This document shows positions 1 to 6,800 of a stretch of DNA of 12,165 nt, piece after piece. Below the pieces are notes generated by a model. The model had not been told where the DNA came from and made no database searches. It saw nothing but the letters and a program-made list of their open reading frames with translations. Location of the stretch: the NCBI GenBank assembly GCA_937975585.1, contig CALJUC010000292.1, positions 1 to 12,165 of the forward strand, given 5' to 3'. The DNA comes from an uncultured Moraxella sp. Lineage in GTDB: Bacteria > Pseudomonadota > Gammaproteobacteria > Pseudomonadales > Moraxellaceae. Position numbers and translations under genes: made by a program. Numbering within the stretch: position 1 is the first letter of the stretch; every line of letters begins with the position of its first letter.

Positions 1-732
1 AATACTCAATACTTTAATGGTGTGTATGATCCAACCGCAGGTGAAACAGGAATTTATCAAACAGGGCTAAAAGTACAACTAGCAAAGAACTGTAATACCA
101 CAACTCCTATAGCTATTAAAACGGTTGATGTGAATACAAATGGTACTTATAGCATTACCGCGACCCAAACTGAAATGGCAGGTGCAACCAATGTCTGTCT
201 GATTGAACAAGAACCAGGTGGTAACTTAACAACATACCCTGTGGATACCACCAACAACCAGCTCAATGTAAACTATGTTGCCACGACCTATAACTATCCC
301 AATCTCAACTTTGGTGAAGTCAGCCAAAATAACGCAGGCTTAGTATTGGTTAAAGAGCAAGCTGTCAATGATTGTAATATCACCAATACCGCTATGTTAG
401 GCTTGACTTATAACGCTGTCACTCAGTCAGGTATCGATGCGCGTAAGTGCGTGGCGTACAAAATCACCGCTTATAACCGCACTAATTTGACCAACCCATT
501 AACCAATGTGCGAATCACAGACGCGCTACCGAAAAAAGGCGTCAATGGCTCTACAGTTAACTCACTATTAGACAATCCTTTAGATACTACGTTAACTAAC
601 TTCAAAGTTGACACTGCCAATAGTGTGGCAATTGGCGCAAATGGTACAGTAGTTAGTGATGTTCAGTCACTAGCCAAAGGCGCTAGTCGTTCACTGTATT
701 TCAACACCAAGTATGACGCTAATTCAAAATAA
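1..732 (+). CDS. C-terminal part of a secreted DUF11/SdrD_B-like surface protein (5' end outside window)
   Basis: The reading frame is open from base 1 to the TAA at 730-732, so this is the last 243 codons of a longer gene; the GTG at 22 is an internal valine codon, not a supported start. The first part, about fragment residues 7-95, looks like an SdrD_B/Cna_B-type beta-sandwich (GVYDPTAGETG, then KVQL, then LIEQEPGG, ending NLNFGEV). It lacks the D-x-N-x-D-G calcium loop usual in SdrD_B domains. The second part, about residues 102-240, is DUF11-like (LVLVKEQA, then CVAYKITAYN, then LTNVRITDALP). Four cysteines, at fragment residues 31, 66, 125 and 150, fall two per domain and could form one disulfide in each; this is inference. 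The second domain resembles the C-terminus of the 655-aa protein at 1789-3756. Its likely role is a cell-surface or extracellular structural/adhesive protein. No membrane anchor or sorting signal is visible at the C-terminus. Confidence 0.85.
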   Translation, partial: NTQYFNGVYDPTAGETGIYQTGLKVQLAKNCNTTTPIAIKTVDVNTNGTYSITATQTEMAGATNVCLIEQEPGGNLTTYPVDTTNNQLNVNYVATTYNYPNLNFGEVSQNNAGLVLVKEQAVNDCNITNTAMLGLTYNAVTQSGIDARKCVAYKITAYNRTNLTNPLTNVRITDALPKKGVNGSTVNSLLDNPLDTTLTNFKVDTANSVAIGANGTVVSDVQSLAKGASRSLYFNTKYDANSK

Positions 733-750
733 TTACATTTTATAAAATTA

Positions 751-777
751 AAAAGACCATTAATGTGGTCTTTTTTT
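751..777 (+). terminator. Rho-independent terminator of the upstream DUF11/SdrD_B gene
   Basis: A perfect 9-bp stem, AAAAGACCA (751-759) with TGGTCTTTT (766-774), encloses a 6-nt loop and runs into a T-tract to 777. It starts 18 bp after the stop codon, so the upstream gene is probably a separate transcript from the cluster that begins at 1210. Confidence 0.9.
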
Positions 778-1174
778 ATTGCTACATTTATTTACAATTT
801 TTAAGAAGCCAGTTGCTTATGAGTGGTAGATTTACACGATAAACGGTCGAAAATTACTAAAAATTAATTTTTAATACTGCCTATGGAACTATTTATATGA
901 TTGAAACTAATTTTCAATTTTTCTAAACAGTTAATAATTCATTTAAAATCAAATATTTGGTTAAATGTTTCTTTTATTAATCAAAAAAACAAAAGTTAAA
1001 TAAAAGCTTAATTTATATTAGATTGCATACTGATAGAATGCCTCAACTAAAGTTCTAAATATTAGCTCATGATGAAATTTTAGTCGATAAAAGGTTTATC
1101 ACTTGAAATTTGCATTTTATCGCTTTTTCGACTTTCTTTCGGTATCAACATGCTAATAATGAAATTTATTAAGG
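778..1174. other. AT-rich intergenic region without a gene
   Basis: I see no plausible coding sequence on either strand; the short ATG frames stop within a few codons. The stretch is markedly more AT-rich than the flanking genes. It holds small inverted repeats: the palindrome AAAAATTAATTTTT (859-872); ATTGAAA (900-906) with TTTCAAT (912-918), followed by a T-run; GATAAA (1086-1091) with TTTATC (1095-1100); and CGATAAAA (1085-1092) with TTTTATCG (1115-1122). The last two share an arm, so they are alternatives. None is convincing as a terminator or riboswitch. The region probably serves as an upstream regulatory region of the gene at 1210. Confidence 0.6.
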
Positions 1175-1180
1175 TATAAT
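1175..1180 (+). promoter_or_regulatory. Putative sigma-70 -10 box for the DUF11/outer-membrane cluster
   Basis: A consensus TATAAT lies 29 bp upstream of the ATG at 1210. No good -35 hexamer is seen at 16-18 bp spacing (the bases there read GCTAAT/TGCTAA), so the promoter may be weak or activator-dependent. The predicted transcription start is around 1186-1188, giving a short leader with the ribosome-binding site AAGAGG at 1197-1202, 7 bp before the start codon. Confidence 0.6.
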
Positions 1181-1209
1181 GTACGTCAGATAACAAAAGA
1201 GGTATTTAC

Positions 1210-1683
1210 ATGATACACAAATCACACAATTTAAAAATTGCCAAAACTTTAGCCCTATCCACTGTATTGGGCATAAGTCTGGCAAATATTGCCCATGCCG
1301 CAGAGGCATTGACAGTTAATTTACAAGCAAAACAGGTTGTTACTGAAAATGGTAAGCCGGTTCTAAAAGCTGTAAGCCGTGCCAAAAGTGGTGATGTCAT
1401 TCAGTATCAAGCAACTTACCGTAATAACATCCAAAAACCTATGACGGATCTGGCTTTGACCCTCCCTGTCCCAGCGAATATGGTCTATGTCGGCTCAAGC
1501 TCCCCTGCGCCTACACAAGCCAGTTTAGATGGCAAAAAATTTGAGAATTTGCCAATTCTGCGTAAGGTCAATGGCAAAATGGTTGAAGTACCCGCATCGC
1601 AGTATCGTGCGCTACGCTGGATTGTCAAGACCTTACCTGCTCAGCAGAGCACCACTGTTAGTTTGAATGCAAAAGTGCAATAA
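1210..1683 (+). CDS. Small secreted DUF11-like single-domain protein
   Basis: This 157-aa protein has a classic Sec signal peptide: basic N-terminus, a hydrophobic core LALSTVLGISLA, and probable cleavage after AHA at residue 30. The mature part, about 127 residues, is a single DUF11-like beta-sandwich. The diagnostic stretches are GDVIQYQATYRNN (61-73), LTLPVPANMVYVGSS (83-97) and a closing segment RALRWIVKTLPAQQSTTVSL. It has no cysteine, transmembrane anchor or lipobox, so it should be periplasmic or secreted. The start is supported by AAGAGG 7 bp upstream. It is the first gene of a four-gene plus-strand run of exported proteins and lies 105 bp before the next one. A role as a minor subunit or partner of the larger DUF11 proteins is inference from domain type and position; no enzymatic motif is visible. 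Confidence 0.88.
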   Translation: MIHKSHNLKIAKTLALSTVLGISLANIAHAAEALTVNLQAKQVVTENGKPVLKAVSRAKSGDVIQYQATYRNNIQKPMTDLALTLPVPANMVYVGSSSPAPTQASLDGKKFENLPILRKVNGKMVEVPASQYRALRWIVKTLPAQQSTTVSLNAKVQ

Positions 1684-1724
1684 CTGGGTAATTTTTTTAT
1701 TTTTAATGGTTTGCTGTTACCTAT

Positions 1725-1750
1725 AACGTCTTATTTCATTAGGGCGTTTT
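1725..1750 (+). terminator. Weak terminator-like hairpin between the two DUF11 genes
   Basis: AACGTC (1725-1730) can pair with GGCGTT (1743-1748), with one G-T wobble and a 12-nt loop, and the 3' arm runs into TTTT (1747-1750). The stem is short and the loop large, so at most it is a partial terminator. No separate promoter is evident for the downstream gene, which argues for read-through. Confidence 0.35.
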
Positions 1751-1788
1751 CCCCAAGTCTTATTTTTTTCCTATTTTCGGAGTTATGA

Positions 1789-3756
1789 ATGAAAAAATTT
1801 AATTTTAACCCTAATGTACTGACAGCTGGCGTAGCGTTAGCCTTGGGTTTAGTATCAGGTAGTGCTAATGCTAGCACAACTACGAGCCAGAGCAGTACGG
1901 CAGGCACGATTACCAATACCGCTGAAGCCACTTATTCAGTGGACGGTGTTGCTCAGCCTAAAGTTACTTCAAATGCGGTCACAGTCAATACCAGCGAAGT
2001 AGCGAACTTTACCTTAGTAGCGACACAAGGTGCTTCTGCGACTGATGATAAAAACGAAGCACAAGTTGCAACACCAGGTCAAGCAACGACATTTACCAAT
2101 ACACTTACCAATACAGGTAACTTATCAGATACCTATACCCTAAATATTACCCAAAATGATGAAAGCACCATCACGACGGGTAATCAGGATTATAAATTCA
2201 CCTCACCAACCGCTATCACCTATGTAATTAAAAATGCAGATGGTAGTACACCAACTGCTGCCCAGCTTGCACCGGGTCAAGCTCAAACAGGTACAGTACC
2301 AAGTGGTAGCTCAATTTCGTTATTACCAGGTCAATACGCTGAACTAAGCTACAATGTGACAACGCCATCAGACCAAGTTGGTGGTCAAAGTGGTGTGGGT
2401 ACGCTTGAAGCAACAAGTACCAAAATCAAATCAGGTGGTACACTTATTAACGAAAACCAAGCAATTGTCAGGTTGCCGGTATTCGCTATCACAAAAACTG
2501 CGACGAATACTAATATTGATCTAAATGCTGCCAATCCTTCCATTGACTATAGTATTACTGTTAAAAATGATGGTAATGCTAGCTATGCTGCTGATGCAGT
2601 GGGCGTGTTAATCCAAGACAAACTTCCAATTGGTCTAAGTGTAGACAAGGGTACTGCAGGTATCACTGTAAGCTCTACTGATGGCTCAACTAGCAATGGT
2701 TCTGCGCCACAAATTCTTACGTCAGGTAGTCAGCAGATTATCGCTATCAGTGGCGTTGATCTAAAAGTCGGCGAAACAATGACAATTACTTTCAAAGCAT
2801 TGGTTAATAAAACAACTGTGGATAAGACTAAGCCATTGGTCAATAACGCTGATGTGTATGACAACTATGGTACTACCACGCCAACGGCGGGTGATAACCC
2901 AACGTCCGATATTAAAGATAGCACTGCAACGTCTGACCCAAAAAATGCTCACGTACCCGATGATCCAAATGGCACAGGTACAGGTGGTGATAACTCAACA
3001 CCTGTTAGCTTTAGCAACCGTGGTCTTACTTTAACAGGTTCAGCGACAGCGGAATTACCACCGACTTCAGCTACACCTGCTACCTATACCGAAACCATTA
3101 CCAACACAGGTAACAATCCTGAAAGTGGCTTAACCTTCACTATCACGAATCCAAGCACGTCTGATAACATTACTCCTTCAAATGTTGTTTATACTGCTCC
3201 AAATGGTACTAAAACTACATTAACGCCTAATGCGAACGGTGTATATACCATCCCAGGTAGTATTGGTTCAGGTCAGACTGGCACGATTACTTATGATGTC
3301 GTCACTACTGGTGCAGCGGTTGGTAGCTCAGAGACCAACACAATTACCTTAATCCCAGCGAATGTTACTGGTACTACAACACCTACAGTAGCTCCCGTAA
3401 CGAATACTACAAAGGTTGAAGGCTTGAAACTTGTAAAAACACAAGCCATTGATGCCAACTGTGATGGTACAGCGGAAGGTACATTTGTTGATACTGCCAT
3501 TAGTGGAACACCTGGGCAGTGTGTGGTGTATCGTATCACTGCGACCAATTCCATGACCACTAAAGCACTAAATAATGTAGTGATTAGCGACTTGGCGTCA
3601 CAGTGGAATGCTAAAGCCACTTATGTTGCAGGCAGTGGCAAAGACAGTGCTAGCGGTTCAGTGACACCGCCTGGTACTTCAGTAGTATCTTCAACCTTCT
3701 CTATTCCTGCGAAAGGTACTGGTTGGTTACAGTTTGCTATCAAGATCAATCAATAG
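1789..3756 (+). CDS. Secreted multidomain DUF11-like surface protein
   Basis: This 655-aa protein is rich in Thr, Ser, Asn and Gly. The signal peptide is about residues 1-28 (MKKFNFNPN, hydrophobic core, cleavage after ANA). The start has CGGAG 6 bp upstream. The mature protein is a chain of Ig-like beta modules. An N-terminal module (about 36-225) contains TNTAEATYSVDG and NTLTNTGNLSDTYTL. A DUF11 module spans about 232-343 (FAITKTA, SIDYSITVKNDGN, LIQDKLPIGLSV). An acidic Pro/Gly/Asp-rich linker follows (about 358-408), then another module (about 413-538, with TETITNTGNNPESGLTFTI). A C-terminal DUF11-like module (546-655) has YRITATN and NNVVISDLA. The only two cysteines, 558 and 578, are both in that last module and probably form a disulfide. 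There is no LPXTG, lipobox or barrel. A surface fibre or adhesin component associated with the downstream outer-membrane protein is inference; function is unknown. Confidence 0.87.
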   Translation: MKKFNFNPNVLTAGVALALGLVSGSANASTTTSQSSTAGTITNTAEATYSVDGVAQPKVTSNAVTVNTSEVANFTLVATQGASATDDKNEAQVATPGQATTFTNTLTNTGNLSDTYTLNITQNDESTITTGNQDYKFTSPTAITYVIKNADGSTPTAAQLAPGQAQTGTVPSGSSISLLPGQYAELSYNVTTPSDQVGGQSGVGTLEATSTKIKSGGTLINENQAIVRLPVFAITKTATNTNIDLNAANPSIDYSITVKNDGNASYAADAVGVLIQDKLPIGLSVDKGTAGITVSSTDGSTSNGSAPQILTSGSQQIIAISGVDLKVGETMTITFKALVNKTTVDKTKPLVNNADVYDNYGTTTPTAGDNPTSDIKDSTATSDPKNAHVPDDPNGTGTGGDNSTPVSFSNRGLTLTGSATAELPPTSATPATYTETITNTGNNPESGLTFTITNPSTSDNITPSNVVYTAPNGTKTTLTPNANGVYTIPGSIGSGQTGTITYDVVTTGAAVGSSETNTITLIPANVTGTTTPTVAPVTNTTKVEGLKLVKTQAIDANCDGTAEGTFVDTAISGTPGQCVVYRITATNSMTTKALNNVVISDLASQWNAKATYVAGSGKDSASGSVTPPGTSVVSSTFSIPAKGTGWLQFAIKINQ

Positions 3757-3786
3757 TATTGACTGATTATTAATCCTTACATTATT

Positions 3787-3818
3787 GGTTTGGTACAAAG
3801 GTGTGCCAAACCTATTTT
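3787..3818 (+). terminator. Strong hairpin with short T-tract between the 655-aa and giant outer-membrane genes
   Basis: An 11-bp stem containing one G-T wobble, GGTTTGGTACA (3787-3797) with TGTGCCAAACC (3802-3812), has an AAGG tetraloop and is followed by TATTTT. It begins 31 bp after the stop of the 655-aa gene and ends about 55 bp before the next start. The interrupted T-tract suggests partial termination or a 3'-end stabiliser rather than a full stop. No clear promoter is visible between the hairpin and the next gene. Confidence 0.65.
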
Positions 3819-3857
3819 AAGTCCTTTATAACCACTGATATTTTGGGTTATTTTGAT

Positions 3858-3864
3858 AAGTGAG
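3858..3864 (+). promoter_or_regulatory. Ribosome-binding site deciding the start of the giant outer-membrane gene
   Basis: AAGTGAG lies 9 bp before the ATG at 3874. The frame is also open from an upstream TTG at 3853, but that codon would lie in front of this site and would add seven residues before a well-formed signal peptide. The ATG at 3874 is therefore preferred. Confidence 0.6.
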
Positions 3865-3873
3865 AAACTATTG

Positions 3874-6800
3874 ATGACAAATTATCGTCATAATTCGACT
3901 AGATATCACAGCTTGGGTAAGCTTAGCTTACTTGCGAGCAGTATCTTGCTTATCCAAATGAATCCTGCGCTGGCAGCAAACGGTCGTAATATTATCCAAA
4001 TCGATAATACCGCAGATGCCAACTATGTGGTTGATAGCCATGAAGGCATTGTCAATGCGATAAAATCAAACACGACCCGTGTTCAAGCTTTTTCTTTACC
4101 CAAATACGACATTACTCTCACCCAGCCACTCACTATCACCATCAAACCTGGTAATGAAGTGCAGTGGCGAAACACCCTAGAAAACACAGGGACTTTTGAT
4201 GCCAATGTTGCGGTCAGCTTTACCACGCCCAACACGCTTTCAAACTTCCAAGTATATATCGATGCCAACAACAATGGCATTATTGATAGCAATGAGACCG
4301 AGCTACAGCCTACGATAAGTATCGCGGCAGGCGAGCAAATTCATCTGATTGTCAAAGCATTGACCAGCACCGAGCTTAAAGATGGCGACACAGTCGATGT
4401 ACCCATCACCGCGGTAGTGCAAGAGGATAACACAGTACAAGCTAGCGCAACGGATAGCTTAGTGGCTATCGTGCCAAGCATTGCATATAAAGACCCAACT
4501 TACCAAAACAACCTGAGTCAAACCTCTGCTGGACAACCTGTCTATATTGAAGTCGGTCTTGCCTACTGTAATGCCAATCCAACACAGGTTGACAATGTAT
4601 GGCTCAATGTTACTTCTAGCAAAACAGGCGATACCATTCGTCTAAAAGCCGTTGAAACGGGGGTCAATACAGGTAGGTACCGTATTTCAGCCCCTACCGA
4701 GCTCAATGCCAATGCCATTGCCGATGCCGTCATTCAGACATTAGATGGTGATACTTTAACGACCCAAGCCGATAAGTGCGAAAGTGCCGATGGTAGTACT
4801 ACTGGGGTGATTTCAGACAAAATCTTAACATCAATCAATGTTAATAACACTCAAACCGCGTTAAGCATTAGCAAAGAAGCCAATGTCAAATCTGCTGAAA
4901 TTGGGGATTTTGTTGATTACACCATCAAAGTCACAAATGAAAGTAAAACTACTGATGCGGCAAACGTGGTGATTAAGGACGATTTACCCTTAGGTTTTAC
5001 CTATGTCAAAAACTCGGTCAGAGTGAATGGTCAAAAATACACGCAAGATTTTGTCCAATCTGGCAAGTACATGACATTGGGTTTAAACAGCCTAAAAGCC
5101 AATGAAACCAAAGAAGTCACCTATCGTGTTGTTTTAGGGTCTAATGCTGCCTCAGGTACAGGCACCAACATCGCATTTGCAGAAGGTAAAGACTCATTAA
5201 CTGGCAGTGTCGTGCAATCGCCCCTACGTGAAGCGCATGTTGACGTAACAGCAGGCGTATTAAACACCGATGGCATTATCATTGGTAAAGTATATGCTGA
5301 CCTTAACCGTGACGGTATACAGCAAAAAGAACTAAATGAACTGGGTGTCGCTGGTGTTCGTTTATACCTTGAAGACGGTACTTTTGTTGTCACAGATAGC
5401 GAAGGTAAATACAGCGTGTATGGCATGAAAGCCAAAACCCATGTTATCAAACTTGACCGTACCACGCTACCGCGCGGTGTTGAACTGGTTGAGCAAAGCA
5501 ATCGCAATGCAGGCGATCCAGGCAGTCGTTTTGTTGACTTAAAATTTGGTGAATTGCATCGTGCAGATTTTGCGATAACCGATGGGATCGACAGCAATGA
5601 TAACCAAGGTCATGCTGCATTAATTAGCGATTTGCAAAAACGCGCCAAACAAATTGCGATTAAAAACGACGCGTTAGAGCAAGCCATCAAAACAGATCTG
5701 GCTTTAGAGCCTACTTACACGGTTGATAACGACACCAATATTGAAGCCTCTGGCTGTAAAAACCCCAATATCGCTGATGGTCAGATCAACTGTGAATCCG
5801 TGATTACTGACAAGACAGCGCCCGTCAAAAAAACCGGGCAGCTAGAAGTTCATCCGATTGCCCCTGTCAAAGCGCCTGAGATTGAAAAAGCCTTATCGAC
5901 AGCCGATGACAAGCGTATTGAAGGCGTGACAGCCGATGCAGATTTCTTAAATTTGAGCAATAACCAACGTGTCGATAGTACAAAAATCCGCGTTCAAATT
6001 AAAGCACCCAAAGGCGCGAGCACGCAATTATTGGTTAACAATCAACCTGTTGATGCAAGCTTAATGGGTAAAGAAGTCGCTTGGGATAAAGAAGGTATCT
6101 CAGGGTTTGATTATTTTGCAGTACCGTTACAACGTGGCAATAATACCCTTTCTATTCGGGCAACAGATAGCACAGGCAAAGTCGTTTCTAGCAAATCTAT
6201 CATCGTGCACGCGCCTGACCAAATTGCAGATATTGCTACCGTTAATCAATCAAACACCGTAGAAGCGGATGGCATTAGCGAATATCAAGTGGTAATTCGC
6301 CTAAATGATACCGATCACGGTCAGTATGCTGCGCCTGCTACGGTATCACTTGATACGGATATCGGTACCATTGTCAGTCATCAGCCCGCTCATGGTAAAG
6401 ACCAAGCTGGCATTCAGATGATGGCTGAAGGCGGTGAACTGCTCGTGAGCGTCCGTGCTCCCACCAATCCAGGCAAAGGCAACTTGGTGGTCAAAGCCGG
6501 TAATTTACAAAAAATTATCCCTATCCAATTCGTGCCACAACTACGCCCCATGATCGCGGCAGGTATTGTTGAAGGCGCTATTTCCTTTAACAACCTTGGC
6601 TCAAAAATTGAGTCCGTTAGCAACAATGACGGTTTTGAACAAGAATTACGCAGTCTATCAGGCAATGATAGCGATAACACCACAACTGGTCGTGCCGCAT
6701 TTTTCTTAAAAGGTAAAGTGCGCGGCAATATGCTATTGACCATGGCGTATGATTCCGATAAAGACAAAAAAGATCGTCTATTTCGTGATATCAATCCTGA

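Noticed and set aside
22..732. A complete gene starting at the GTG at position 22
   Set aside because: The frame continues open to base 1 with the same domain pattern, there is no ribosome-binding site or signal peptide, and the codon falls inside an SdrD_B-like domain.
900..925. Intrinsic terminator at ATTGAAA/TTTCAAT followed by T-run
   Set aside because: The 7-bp stem has only one G-C pair, no gene precedes it closely, and the real terminator is already at 751-777.
3853..3873. TTG at 3853 as start of the giant outer-membrane gene
   Set aside because: It lies upstream of the AAGTGAG site that is well placed for the ATG at 3874, and it would add residues in front of a normal signal peptide.
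5121..5597. 158-codon minus-strand open frame inside the giant gene
   Set aside because: It lies wholly opposite a well-supported domain-coding region and has no recognisable features of its own; it is a shadow frame, as are the similar ones at 6414-6794 and 3291-3620.
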